Source of the DNA: CBCXTT01 sp965178295
GTDB taxonomy: Bacteria; Pseudomonadota; Alphaproteobacteria; UBA7879
Assembly (NCBI GenBank): GCA_965178295.1
Contig: CBCXTT010000005.1
Coordinates: forward strand, 1-64,000
DNA: 64,000 bases
Reading direction: 5' to 3'
Every line of letters starts with the position of its first letter. Within the stretch, counting starts at the first letter, position 1. The position numbers and the translations under genes were made by a program. The notes under the pieces are model-generated. The model was not told the DNA's origin. It worked only from the letters and a program-made list of their open reading frames with translations, and did not search any database. This document shows positions 49,626-59,188 of this stretch, one piece after another.

Positions 49626-50585
49626 ATGGCGAGTAAGCATACTAAGGTTTTAATTATTGGGGCGGGGCCAGCAGGGTATACCGCAGCAATCTATGCGACG
49701 CGCTCGGGAATGAAGCCACTGCAAATTTTAGGGATGCAACCTGGTGGACAGCTTATGAGTACGACGGATGTTGAAAATTATCCAGGCTATGCCGATGTAG
49801 TGCAGGGACCGTGGATGATGGAACAAATGAAAACGCAAGCGGAACAAGTTGGGACGGAAATGGTATGCGACATTATCCAGCATGTGGATTTTTCAAGACG
49901 TCCTTTTATGTGTACGGGAGATGACGGCACGATATATACCGGCGACACGGTGATTATTGCGACCGGTGCTCAAGCAAAATGGTTAGGCCTTGAGAGCGAA
50001 AAAAAATTTATGGGCGGCGGTGTTTCTGCATGTGCAACATGTGATGGATTTTTCTTTCGCAACCAGAAAGTCATGATTATTGGTGGGGGAAACACTGCTG
50101 TAGAGGAGGCGCTCTTTATGACCCACCATGCACGCGAGGTTCTTCTGGTGCATCGACGTGACACATTACGCGCAGAGAAGATATTGCAAGAACGTCTTTT
50201 TTCCAATCCTAAGGTGAAAGTTATTTGGAACCATCAATTGGATGATGTGTTAGGAGACACAAATCCGCATCAGGTAACGGCGGCAGTGTTGAAACATACA
50301 AAGACAGGTGCACTAACCACGTTAAATATCGATGGCATCTTTGTAGCCATTGGACACGTGCCAGAGACAAGAATTTTTAAAGATACCGTACTATTAGATG
50401 ACCATGGATATATTAATGTTGTTCCAGGGACAACTCAAACAAGTATACCAGGCGTTTTTGCAGCTGGAGATGTGCAAGACAAAGTGTATCGTCAAGCGGT
50501 AACTGCAGCAGGACAAGGGTGTATGGCTGCGCTTGAGGCAACAAAGTTTGTAGAGGGGATTCCCATTAAACAATACAATGCTTAA
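49626..50585 (+). CDS. trxB: Thioredoxin reductase
   Basis: A 319-residue flavoprotein that passes electrons from NADPH to thioredoxin. FAD-binding GAGPAGYTAAIYATRSG near the N-terminus, the redox-active CATC followed by DGFFFR (about 138-147), the NADPH-binding GGGNTAVEEALFM and HRRD, and the terminal GVFAAGDVQDKVYRQAVTAAGQGCMAAL. The ATG at 49626 gives the family length; the frame opens 3 codons earlier at a GTG. The ribosome site is weak. It stands alone between a tRNA and a gene-free region. Confidence 0.97.
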   Translation: MASKHTKVLIIGAGPAGYTAAIYATRSGMKPLQILGMQPGGQLMSTTDVENYPGYADVVQGPWMMEQMKTQAEQVGTEMVCDIIQHVDFSRRPFMCTGDDGTIYTGDTVIIATGAQAKWLGLESEKKFMGGGVSACATCDGFFFRNQKVMIIGGGNTAVEEALFMTHHAREVLLVHRRDTLRAEKILQERLFSNPKVKVIWNHQLDDVLGDTNPHQVTAAVLKHTKTGALTTLNIDGIFVAIGHVPETRIFKDTVLLDDHGYINVVPGTTQTSIPGVFAAGDVQDKVYRQAVTAAGQGCMAALEATKFVEGIPIKQYNA

Positions 50586-51403
50586 GAAACGTTACTCGAT
50601 TTAGAATATGTTTTGAATAGAGATATTGTGTATTAATAGAAAAATGTATAATTGATGTGGCATATAATTTTCCAGCTGATTAGACGCTCTCATATATGTT
50701 GACAGCTATATCAGAGCGATCAGCTTCCATGCTCTATGGCGCTTTGAAGAAGATTTACTGATCTTTTAGGCACAAATAACGTGAGATGCAACTATAAGCT
50801 GTTTCCAAAAGATCGATTACCACATCTGCGGAATTTTATTTACTCAAGGCATTAGTTGCCTGATACTTGTACGCCTAAAAGTGGACAATGTGCTGATGAA
50901 GCAATTTTTTGCGTGGTATCATACGGTTTTCAGATAGGCAGAACTTATCCACTAAAGACATCATACGTCCCTTGTAATATTTTCAAAACCCTACTCTTGA
51001 ATATATAGAGCAAACCCTAGGCTTGTTGTTAGGCTAAGAGTATGCTCTGTTTTCGGGCTATTTCTCCACTGAAAAATACTGTTTCTCTATTGTCTGAGAT
51101 TGATGCATATGACGCAAAGCAATTCCCGAGGATACGCTACAAATTTTGCCTATCAAGCATCATCATTATGTGCTGTGTTTTTTTATAAAAACCTGACTTG
51201 CAGATAAAAGAATGATGTACAGGTATTCTGCGCTCTCTGGGTGCTTCGAGATGGCAGCATGTGTCCGGAGAATACTTAGGGATCGGGAGAAATAATACAG
51301 AAATCTTCGTGAGCACCCCTCAACACAATCGGGCGACATCTTATGCAAAAAAAAGGGGGGGGTTGGAGTACAATAAATGCACACCCCCTCCTGTATCCTC
51401 TTT
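50586..51403. other. Gene-free stretch after trxB
   Basis: About 800 bases without a supported gene. Its right end holds the minus-strand terminator-like hairpin at 51344-51393. Confidence 0.45.
51344..51393 (-). terminator. Possible Rho-independent terminator, minus strand
   Basis: On the minus strand a GGAGGGGGTG block (about 51393-51384) can pair with an AACCCCCCC block (about 51362-51354), and a run of about eight T follows. The loop between the arms is about 20 bases, longer than usual. It lies directly behind the small frameshifted minus-strand frame at 51404-51617. Confidence 0.5.
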
Positions 51404-51617
51404 CTAGTGAACAGGAGCGCGTCCTTTTTTCTTCATCACGTCTGGCATGAGAGGGCGGTCAAAAGGCAGCGATTTCTATTTTAAGTCTTGCGATAATTTC
51501 AGGATCGTTTAATAGCACTATAGATGCGCTTGTAGCTAGTGTCTGTACAGCGAATACAGACGAGAGCAGTAGACGCTCACGTAGTAGTATAGCGCGCACG
51601 GATGTAAGGGTGTTCAT
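51404..51617 (-). pseudogene. Small frameshifted gene of unknown function
   Basis: From the ATG at 51617 a 52-codon frame (MNTLTSVRAILLRERLLLSS..LNDPEIIARLKIEIAAF) stops at 51459. Removing one T from the T4 run (plus-strand A4, 51461-51464) joins it to DRPLMPDVMKKKGRAPVH and a stop at 51404, giving a 70-residue protein with a basic end, directly followed by a terminator-like hairpin. I do not recognise the family. The coding look and the terminator suggest a real, recently broken small gene; the ribosome site is weak. Confidence 0.33.
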
Positions 51618-51628
51618 TATTCACTGTT

Positions 51629-51658
51629 TTGACTTATATAAAAAAGTATGGCTAAATA
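51629..51658 (+). promoter_or_regulatory. Possible promoter of the membrane protein gene
   Basis: TTGACT (51629-51634) is followed after 18 bases by TAAATA (51653-51658), about 40 bases upstream of the start at 51698. The -10 match is moderate. Confidence 0.4.
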
Positions 51659-51697
51659 TTCCTATATTATTACAAGAAATAGGGGGAGTGATTTACA

Positions 51698-52531
51698 ATG
51701 ACTATTGGTGCATATAGCCTTGTGAGTGAAGGATGGAATTTTGTAACAGACAACTTAGGAACGCTTTTTAAATGTTCGTTTTTTCCAGTATTGCTCACAT
51801 TTTCTTTATTGATTTTCGTGCCGAAGATGGGTTTGCCCGTTCGGGGCACGATATTGCTTAATGAATTTTGCAAGATGATGATTGGTATCTCTTTTATGAG
51901 CTGCTGGTATAATGCTATGATCACTGGACGAGACAAGGGTGGGGCCTTTGCGTTTCGTTTTGGCACACATGAACTGAAGATGTTCTTGTGGTATTGTTTA
52001 CTGGTGTTTACGCCGTATCTTCTTATGAATTTTTATGCATTAGAGACCTATGGGCGTGTGCATTTTGTGCATTTGGGGTATCAGGAAATACATCACATGG
52101 TGGGCAACACAAGTCTTGGTATTCTATGCATATCTGCATTTGTTGTCGTTCTTGCTCGTTTTGTTCTTATTTTTCCCGCACTATCTGTGGGAGAAGACGG
52201 ATCACTAAGGCGATCTTGGGAACTCACAAGAGGGCATTGGTGGGTGCTTGTTCGAGCATATTTTTTACTAATGTGTGCAGTAAGTATATTAACTTTTGGT
52301 GGTGTAGCTGTGTTGAACCTTCTGGTGCTTGGCTGGACCATCGTAACGGACCATCTTCCATTGTTGAGTGTCATCTCACCACATAATTTCAATTGTATGA
52401 ATTGTATGATAGGTGACTACATGTTCCACTTGTTCAGCCTGACTTTTTCATACTTTTTGTGGGGATGGGCGCTGACGATCCCCGGTCTCTTATATAAAAA
52501 GTTGTATCAGAGCGTGCGTACAATATCATAA
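51698..52531 (+). CDS. Multi-pass inner-membrane protein of unknown function
   Basis: A 277-residue integral membrane protein with about six hydrophobic segments (near 23-42, 50-70, 93-112, 143-165, 185-212, 240-265). It has the pattern VLARFVLIFPALSVGEDGSLRRSWELTRGHWW, which occurs in several alphaproteobacterial membrane-protein families related to glycerophosphodiesterase membrane domains and YciC-like proteins. No catalytic motif is visible. GGGGGAGTG lies upstream of the ATG. The yfgM-bamB-der cluster follows after 138 bases; a link to it is not shown. Confidence 0.75.
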   Translation: MTIGAYSLVSEGWNFVTDNLGTLFKCSFFPVLLTFSLLIFVPKMGLPVRGTILLNEFCKMMIGISFMSCWYNAMITGRDKGGAFAFRFGTHELKMFLWYCLLVFTPYLLMNFYALETYGRVHFVHLGYQEIHHMVGNTSLGILCISAFVVVLARFVLIFPALSVGEDGSLRRSWELTRGHWWVLVRAYFLLMCAVSILTFGGVAVLNLLVLGWTIVTDHLPLLSVISPHNFNCMNCMIGDYMFHLFSLTFSYFLWGWALTIPGLLYKKLYQSVRTIS

Positions 52532-52669
52532 GATATGTCTATTGTTTTTCGAAGGGGGGATTGATTTATGTCGTGCTTTTGTATTTGATAGCGCATTTCC
52601 CCATTGTATTTCTTGATATATCACTGTATGAATAAACGATACTGTATTTTTTCTAAGAGGAGGCACGCC

Positions 52670-53314
52670 TTGAGTGATATTTATGAAGAGATCAAACAGG
52701 ACGTGCAAGTTGAAAAACTTCTCCAGTTTTGGAAAAAGTATCAAAAGAAGATTTCGAGCGTCTTAACCGGTGCGTTGGTTGCAATAGTTATCACGTATTA
52801 TTGGCAATATCGTCAAGACGAAATTCGCACAGAAGCATCTCATGATTACAGTAAAGCAATGATGTACGTGCAGGCCAAAATGGATAAAAAGGCTCTTGAG
52901 TCCCTAGAGTTGATGGCGCACAATAGTGACAACAGTTACACTGATCTTGCAAAATTCTTTGCGAGTGGTATTTTTGTACGACAGGATAATTTAGAAGATG
53001 CGCATACCGCATATGTAGCCCTAATTAAAGAAACCAGTACCCCGGAGTTTAAAGATTTAGCACAGATAAAATTAGGGTATTTAGACCTCGATATGGGTAA
53101 ACCTCAAGAGATTATTGCATCAATGAAACGTTTTTTGGTTGATGGAAACCCTTGGAAATTTCATGCGCTTGAAATCACTGCTCTAGCGCAGCTTCGTCTT
53201 GATGAACTGAGGGATGCACGGGAAAATTTGGAAAAAATTGTTGGCAGTGAAGCAGCATCTCCAACATTAAAAGCGCGCGCTGATTTGCTTTTGGGCCGCA
53301 CACTAGTGCAATAA
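52670..53314 (+). CDS. YfgM-like TPR protein
   Basis: A 214-residue membrane-anchored protein: an N-terminal cytosolic helix (SDIYEEIKQDVQVEKLLQFWKKYQKK), one transmembrane segment (about 29-47) and a periplasmic tetratricopeptide region (ASHDYSKAMMYVQAKMDKKALESLELMA..SYTDLAKFFAS..). YfgM in E. coli works with PpiD and SecYEG on protein export, and the gene is normally just upstream of bamB and der, as here. The start is the TTG at 52670 with AGGAGG at seven bases; an upstream ATG frame lacks support. bamB follows after 18 bases. Confidence 0.88.
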   Translation: MSDIYEEIKQDVQVEKLLQFWKKYQKKISSVLTGALVAIVITYYWQYRQDEIRTEASHDYSKAMMYVQAKMDKKALESLELMAHNSDNSYTDLAKFFASGIFVRQDNLEDAHTAYVALIKETSTPEFKDLAQIKLGYLDLDMGKPQEIIASMKRFLVDGNPWKFHALEITALAQLRLDELRDARENLEKIVGSEAASPTLKARADLLLGRTLVQ

Positions 53315-53332
53315 AGTTAGAGAATAAAGCAT

Positions 53333-54625
53333 ATGATGAAATTTTTTTATCTGCTCCCCCTGCTCCTATTTTTTGTGGGTTGTGATGAGGGAAAAACCCC
53401 CATATCAGGGGAGCGTGCCCAATTAATTGGGCATGATCGTCTGCTCAAAAAAGATCCGGATGCAGATCATATCTTAATTGAATTAATGGACCCAGAGCCC
53501 TTGAATGTCTGGGGACAAGCAGGAGGTAATGCGCAGCATAAGCTCCCAAATGCTGCTTTCAAGGGCTTGCATAAGATTGCTTGGCGCACGGATATTGGAT
53601 CAGGTAAAAACGCCATACAGCTTATAACATTCCCCCCAATTGTAGGGGATGGCCTCGTATTTTCTATGGATAGTCGAGGAGATATAACAGCATTATCGGA
53701 AGATAATGGACAAATTGTATGGGCGCATGCCTCAGATTATGAGGTGTCAAGCACGGGCGGTGGCCTTGCTTTTTCAGATGGCTCTGTGTATGCGAGTTTC
53801 TCTGATGGTCATGTAGCTAAATTTGATTCCAAAACTGGTCGTGGAATTTGGATGGTAGCGTTGCCGTATGGAATTCGCTCTGCACCAACGGTTCTCAATA
53901 ATCGCTTGTTTGTACTCACCAACAATAATCAGACTTATGCGCTCAACACAGAAACTGGTGACATTACATGGTTCCACGTAGGGTATGACAATGGATTGTC
54001 CTTGGCAGGTAGCGCTACACCATCAGCAACATCTTATGCGGTAGTTGCTCCGTATGCTTCTGGCGAGATTCATGTTCTCTACCCCGATAATGGATACTCC
54101 CTTTGGCATGATTCCGTTGTATCATTGACTGGGCTTGATTCAAAATCGATGATTAGTCAAATTCGGGCACTGCCCGTTATTGATAATAATTTTCTTTTCG
54201 TTCTTTCTCACGGCAATCAGATGGCGACTTATGATCTACGTACAGGTAAGAAGTTGTGGGATAAACCTATTGGTAGCGTTAATACACCTGTAGTTGCAGA
54301 GTATTTTTTATTTGTTCTTTCCAATGATAATACTGTGATTTGCTTGACAAAAGAAACAGGCCGTATTCTGTGGACGCACGCACTACAAACTTTTTCTGAT
54401 CCAGAGACAAAAGAACACCCTATTACTTGGTCTGGGCCTATTTTAGCGAACGGAAATTTGCTTGTTGTGAGTACAAAAGGTGAGATCTTAGCGCTCTCGC
54501 CACAAGATGGCCAAATAATGGAAACATTCACAGTCGATGAGGGTGTAATTTCATTACCGCCTGTTGTGGCAAATAATAAACTCTACTTGCTTAATGATAG
54601 CGGTGAAGTGATAGCGATCTCATAA
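53333..54625 (+). CDS. bamB: Outer membrane protein assembly factor BamB
   Basis: A 430-residue lipoprotein of the BAM complex, which inserts beta-barrel proteins in the outer membrane. A signal peptide ends in the lipobox FVGC (about residue 17). The rest is an eight-bladed propeller with PQQ/WD-like repeats: DITALSEDNGQIVWAH, GHVAKFDSKTGRGIWM, TYALNTETGDITWF, ATYDLRTGKKLWDKP, VICLTKETGRILWTH and EILALSPQDGQI. The stop overlaps the der start (TAATG), so the two are coupled. Confidence 0.94.
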   Translation: MMKFFYLLPLLLFFVGCDEGKTPISGERAQLIGHDRLLKKDPDADHILIELMDPEPLNVWGQAGGNAQHKLPNAAFKGLHKIAWRTDIGSGKNAIQLITFPPIVGDGLVFSMDSRGDITALSEDNGQIVWAHASDYEVSSTGGGLAFSDGSVYASFSDGHVAKFDSKTGRGIWMVALPYGIRSAPTVLNNRLFVLTNNNQTYALNTETGDITWFHVGYDNGLSLAGSATPSATSYAVVAPYASGEIHVLYPDNGYSLWHDSVVSLTGLDSKSMISQIRALPVIDNNFLFVLSHGNQMATYDLRTGKKLWDKPIGSVNTPVVAEYFLFVLSNDNTVICLTKETGRILWTHALQTFSDPETKEHPITWSGPILANGNLLVVSTKGEILALSPQDGQIMETFTVDEGVISLPPVVANNKLYLLNDSGEVIAIS

Positions 54626-55938
54626 TGGCTCTTGTTGTGCTTGTTGGCCGACCAAATGTTGGAAAATCCACCCTTTTCAATCGTTTGGCGACGCGTAAAA
54701 AAGCAATTGTTGATGATGTACCAGGTGTGACCCGTGATTGCAATAAGGCGCGTGGAGAGCTGTATGATTTAGTTTTTGAGGTAATGGATACACCAGGATT
54801 GAAGGAGAATAATGCCCATCCTCTACAAGAGAAAATGGTCCAGCATACTGAAGCGGCAGTTCGACAGGCGGATGTGATATTATTTGTGGTAGACAGCAAG
54901 GAGGGACTTACGCTATATGACAGAGAAATTTCCCAAGAATTAAAGCGCTTCAATAAGCCAATTTTTTTGGTCATGAACAAATCTGAGTCTGGATCAGACA
55001 TAGGATCTGCATTTTATAGACTGGGGTTTGGGTGCATGATTGCACTGTCTGCGCAGCATAAATTGGGTTTTGACGATTTGTATTATGCTATGCGCCCCCA
55101 TCTTGGGCATTTAGAAGTCGCCCCTGATATCAAGGGAATTCAACTTGCGATTATTGGACGACCTAATGTAGGAAAATCTACAATTATTAATAAACTATTA
55201 GGCGAAGAGCGGCTACTCACAGATGATATGGCGGGTGTAACGCGGGACACAACCTACCATAACATTGTTTTTGAAGGACAAGACTGGATACTTGTGGATA
55301 CAGCAGGGATTCGACGCTCTGCAAAAGTGAAAGAGAAAATTGAAAAATTGAGTGTTGGGGAAGCGAAGATAGGTATTCAATATGCAGAAATTACGGCCAT
55401 AGTTCTGAATGCAAATACTCTTTTGGACAAACAAGATCTTACCATTGCTCAGTATATCGTAAATGAGGGGCGAGCCCTTATATTTATTGTTAACATGATG
55501 GATACTGTTGCTGATAAAAAATTTGTACATAAAACACTCAACCATCAATTAGAAACAGTCTTTACACAAGTAAAGGGAGTGCAGGTTATCTATTTCTCAG
55601 CCATAAAAGATAATATTACACCTAAGATATTTAAAGCTGCCCAAGCGGTCTACAATACCTGGAATACTCGCATTCCTACAGCAAAATTGAATCAATGGCT
55701 GAAGAGCGCCATGGCAGAACATCCGCTACCCATTAAGGGTCAACAGCGTTTAAAAATTCGCTATATGACCCAAATAAAAACACGCCCACCGACATTTATT
55801 CTTTTTTCCAGTCGCTCCATTGAGGTACCTTCCAGTTATTTACGCTATCTTGAAAACGGATTACGCGAGACATTTGGTCTCTACAGCGTGCCTATGCGTA
55901 TTGTGATGCGTCAACAGAACAACCCTTACAAAAAATAA
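54625..55938 (+). CDS. der: Ribosome-associated GTPase Der (EngA)
   Basis: A 437-residue GTPase with two tandem G domains used in 50S ribosomal subunit assembly. The first G domain has GRPNVGKSTLFNRL, a DTPG switch and NKSES; the second has GRPNVGKSTIINKL (about residue 176), DTAGIRRS and a degenerate N-x-x-D as VNMMD. A C-terminal KH-like domain (about 350-430) ends with FGLYSVPMRIVMRQQNNPY. All parts are of normal size. The gene overlaps the bamB stop; a terminator lies 160 bases downstream. Confidence 0.97.
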   Translation: MALVVLVGRPNVGKSTLFNRLATRKKAIVDDVPGVTRDCNKARGELYDLVFEVMDTPGLKENNAHPLQEKMVQHTEAAVRQADVILFVVDSKEGLTLYDREISQELKRFNKPIFLVMNKSESGSDIGSAFYRLGFGCMIALSAQHKLGFDDLYYAMRPHLGHLEVAPDIKGIQLAIIGRPNVGKSTIINKLLGEERLLTDDMAGVTRDTTYHNIVFEGQDWILVDTAGIRRSAKVKEKIEKLSVGEAKIGIQYAEITAIVLNANTLLDKQDLTIAQYIVNEGRALIFIVNMMDTVADKKFVHKTLNHQLETVFTQVKGVQVIYFSAIKDNITPKIFKAAQAVYNTWNTRIPTAKLNQWLKSAMAEHPLPIKGQQRLKIRYMTQIKTRPPTFILFSSRSIEVPSSYLRYLENGLRETFGLYSVPMRIVMRQQNNPYKK

Positions 55939-56309
55939 ATTTATATTGGTTCGATCTTGTACAACTGGTGTTTTTAGCCTGCGTTACGGGTTGATATGGG
56001 CGTGTGTGCACCCCCCGGATACATGCTTAAAGAAGACCGTAGTCACAACAGTGTTTAAATCAAGATTCTAGTGAAATGGCTTTTTTTTACAATTTCTTGG
56101 GTTTTTCGGGGAAAAACCCTTTTATGCTTTGTATAGTACCATGTATTTATCATAGTACTCCGCGACGTTTTCGGTTGATTGCATGAAATCAGGAAAACGT
56201 TTTATGTACAATAGAGAAGCGCAGTCTTATATTGTTACGCACGTTCTCTTCCCATTTACAGAAGAAATCGGTTATCAGGCGTGCACAGCACCCTAGTTTT
56301 CTATGGACT
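55939..56309. other. Gene-free stretch after der
   Basis: About 370 bases between der and the converging LysE-type gene. It contains the plus-strand terminator at 56099-56123 and no gene. Confidence 0.5.
56099..56123 (+). terminator. Rho-independent terminator downstream of der
   Basis: GGGTTTTTC and GAAAAACCC form a perfect 9-base-pair stem around a GGG loop, followed by TTTT. It probably ends the yfgM-bamB-der transcript, about 160 bases after der. Confidence 0.75.
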
Positions 56310-56939
56310 TTAGGTTATGAGAAATTTTATCCCAATTATTAGCAGTACTGTTCCAGATAGACGATTGACCCAGTGGGTGTGGCGAAAAAAGATATGTCTC
56401 CACTGTTCGTGGCTGAGTACCAGCGAAATTGACAGCATAAAGATAAAATCTGATATTGTAAGTCCGGTGACATATAGTATGCGTATGCTAAGGGGTGTAG
56501 TGTCACTAATTTCTGTTGTAAGAAGGCTTATAAGATAGAGTGCAGCAAATGGATTGAGTAAGTCAATAATGAACCCTGTTTGAAAACCCTTCCAAAGAGA
56601 TGGAGCGTGCGCGTGTCGGTCGATTGTTATATCGGTTTTTCTTTTCACAAAAGATTGCTGCCATAGGCGTGTCCCCAAAAACATGAGAAAGGCTGCACCA
56701 AAATATTGAATAACTTTTAACGTTACCGGGCTTTCGGCGAGCATTATGCCTATGCCCAGTGTCGCATAAGTACAGTGCACACCAATAGCAATAGCAGTGC
56801 CTAAGGCGGTGAGAATTCCTAATAAGCGCCCCCCTGTAATGGTGTTGCGTATAATCATAATCATATCAGCACCAGGTACCATAGCTCCGAGCATAAAAAC
56901 ACTCCATAGGAGGAAAAATTCAGAAAAGTATGTTGCCAT
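56310..56939 (-). CDS. LysE/RhtB family amino-acid exporter
   Basis: A 209-residue membrane protein with about six hydrophobic segments. The family signature lies at the N-terminus (MVPGADMIMIIRNTITGGRLLGILTALG), with the second marker GFQTGFIIDLLNPFAALYLISLL in the middle. The family exports amino acids such as lysine, homoserine or threonine; specificity cannot be read. A strong GGAGG precedes the ATG at 56939. A degraded second copy of its 5' end lies 119 bases upstream (57004-57058). Confidence 0.9.
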   Translation of the reverse strand: MATYFSEFFLLWSVFMLGAMVPGADMIMIIRNTITGGRLLGILTALGTAIAIGVHCTYATLGIGIMLAESPVTLKVIQYFGAAFLMFLGTRLWQQSFVKRKTDITIDRHAHAPSLWKGFQTGFIIDLLNPFAALYLISLLTTEISDTTPLSIRILYVTGLTISDFIFMLSISLVLSHEQWRHIFFRHTHWVNRLSGTVLLIIGIKFLIT

Positions 56940-57003
56940 GATGCCTCCTACTATATATTAGTCTAATGGGCATTATACAACATATACGAACGCAATACTA
57001 TAG

Positions 57004-57058
57004 CCCCGAGCATAAAAAAATACTATAGGAGGAAAAATTCAGAACAAGATGCTTTCAT
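57004..57058 (-). pseudogene. Truncated, degraded copy of the LysE-type gene 5' end
   Basis: The 55 bases at 57004-57058 align without gaps to 56885-56939, the first codons of the LysE-type gene, at about 80 percent identity by hand count. Translated it gives M..SEFFLL, a stop in place of the Trp codon, then FMLGA. Similarity ends there. It looks like the remnant of a tandem duplication or of a decayed paralog. Confidence 0.6.
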
Positions 57059-57161
57059 CATGTCTCGTAATAGTAATGCGCTCATACGATTGCACAATGC
57101 ATCCCATCGTATGTCTTGCGCTCTTGTATTGTATACGGGGAGAAAAGAAGAAAGCCGGCGC

Positions 57162-57453
57162 TCATTTTTTCTTTTGTACGCCTAATGGCGAGTACAGATC
57201 TTGTAGGCGTGCGCGATTGGGGCGCCCATCCCAACGTTCTTCCAGATCTTTCTGTGCTGAGGAGACACGGTATTCTAAATTCTGTGTGGGTGGGGTTTTC
57301 TCTCTCGTCTTATGGAACGATATCAAAAAAGCCCTGGATCTTCTACGAAACGCCATTTTTCAATACTTTTGACTCTTTTTATGGTGCTAGTCTTGTGGTG
57401 AAATCGCGCAACCGAGTTTCTAGTGCAGTTTAATTACTTTCTTTTAGTTTCAT
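57162..57453 (-). pseudogene. Decayed small gene, family unknown
   Basis: An ATG at 57453 follows a good ribosome site (AAGGGAGCA) and begins MKLKESN, but stops appear at once; further protein-like pieces follow in shifted frames (TALETRLRDFTTRLAP; IEKWRFVEDPGLF; then YRVSSAQKDLEERWDG and a Lys-rich end with a stop at 57162). The pieces suggest one small broken gene on the minus strand. I do not recognise it, and part of the appearance could be chance. Confidence 0.25.
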
Positions 57454-59188
57454 TGCTCCCTTTTATCGTAAATGCGCGGAAGAAATTCCTCACACTTCTT
57501 ATAGACAGTCTCTCTACATTGACATTTGTATTGCATATTCTCACTACAGTCTTTCACTGCTGTACACGATTGATCAATGCTCTACATTCCAAGGATACTC
57601 TCAAGTATGCGCCACTATGTCCGGGGTTCTTACGGAAAAATGCCACGCTTGGCTAACATATGCAACCATGTGTGAGCAAAAAATATCTCTATGTTCATTG
57701 CGTGCAGCGCTCCGGATATGCAGACAGACCTTTTAATGCATGCAAGGATGCTGCGACACTATAATATAGTGCTTGATAATTTAGCTTTTTTCTAATGTGT
57801 GATGCGTGTTCTATGGATGCATGCGCACTGCAATACGATCTACATTTTCGTTAGCACGTTCTGCAGAAAAATCGATGGTGCAGTACTTTTGACCGGTTAT
57901 ATATACGTGCGTAATAAATGCGACAGTATGGGGGATGGTGTTGACGGATGTTATCGTGGTTTCTGTCATTGAGATGTGATGTGCCGTACAAATTACGGTA
58001 GCGTATTCTGGCGTTCTCACATTCTTGGTTTTGGTACGGAGTACGTGTTTGGTGGTAGTGTGTATATTGAGTAACACCGAACTTTGTGACGCAATGAGAT
58101 ATAATGGATATAATGTGTGGATGCGGGACCCTCTATACACGGGTTGCAGTGTGCGTTGGCTGTCCAGCATCGTCTTTTGCGAAGCACAGGCTGTGCACAA
58201 CCACATAACACGATACAGTCAAAGTGTTGATGGTATCGTAGGAGTAATGTTCATGAAAACTGAAGATAACAGTAGTAACGCTGCAATGCTCAAGCGGTGC
58301 ACAAGCCCCACATTAATAAATTGTGATATACTCTTCTCTGTGAGGAGCTATATTTAGGCGTTCGGACACCCCTTGTATTGGCTTTTCTTTTGTATCAGTG
58401 TTTATTTCGTGTCTTTTCCATTCAATCTGATGCACACGCTGCAATACACCAAGATTCCGCATGGTTGAGAGAGCTGCAAGATTATCGGAAGCTGACCGCT
58501 ATTTTGAGATACAAGTCATAATCTCATCAATAACTTGTTACGATAATAATATGACAAATGTACAACTGTTAATGGATGCTGCGGCGTGTTCGTTCTTTCT
58601 CATAGTGGGCAAGCATATTTTTAGCGACTTTGATACGTCAGTTTATGTGTAAGAATTGTCTGATGTATGTTTCGAGTGATCGTCACATATCCCCATAGTT
58701 TTCGTCCATCGTATGTAGGCATACCCATCTTGACTTATAAACTCATGGTGAATGCTCGCGCTCTTTCCTTCTTTGTGTAGAGCTGTCTCGCAACACGTTT
58801 GGCATTGATGTAAGGGGGGTGTCCTCAATGCTGCGTAATTCCGGTGTTCGTCAGTACTCGAAAAGAGGCCAGTTCTTCGTCCTCAGATTTTCATGCGTAT
58901 TGTAGCCTTGCCTACCGCTCCGACCTTTACTATAATTTATAGCCCGCGCTGACATAAAATGACCCATGCTCTTTTGAGAATGTGCACCCGTTCCAGTGCA
59001 GTCCTTATGTACAATGATGGAGAGCGCAAGAGTATCTTGTCTGTATAGGTTAGCTTGTTTCTCTGAGACATTTTCAAACTTTTAGCATGATGTATGAACA
59101 TCGCTTGACAAATAAATGTCTCTGACTCGAATGGTGTTCGAGCCTTCTGTCTTGATCCCCTGATGTGCCTTTTGCTATTGTTGGTGCT
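57454..59188. other. 1.7 kb with no gene I can firmly support
   Basis: Only short open frames are present, apart from the low-confidence frame at 57811-58206 listed separately. No RNA gene or mobile element is recognised. A TTGACA lies at 59105-59110 upstream of kdoO, but no matching -10 box is found. Confidence 0.4.
57811..58206 (-). CDS. Hypothetical protein (low confidence)
   Basis: A 131-codon frame, the longest in this gene-poor region. The start MWLCTACASQKT has a short Cys-containing segment that is not a proper lipobox, and no Shine-Dalgarno sequence precedes it. The middle and end are Thr/Ile/Val-rich (SMTETTITSVNTIPHTVAFITHVYITG), compatible with beta structure. I do not recognise the family. 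It may be the 3' part of a truncated secreted protein or a chance frame. Confidence 0.22.
   Translation of the reverse strand: MWLCTACASQKTMLDSQRTLQPVYRGSRIHTLYPLYLIASQSSVLLNIHTTTKHVLRTKTKNVRTPEYATVICTAHHISMTETTITSVNTIPHTVAFITHVYITGQKYCTIDFSAERANENVDRIAVRMHP

Noticed and set aside
57423..57656. Plus-strand frame with a signal-peptide-like start
   Set aside because: It starts at GTG without a ribosome site, and the opposite strand has a better start with AAGGGAGC.
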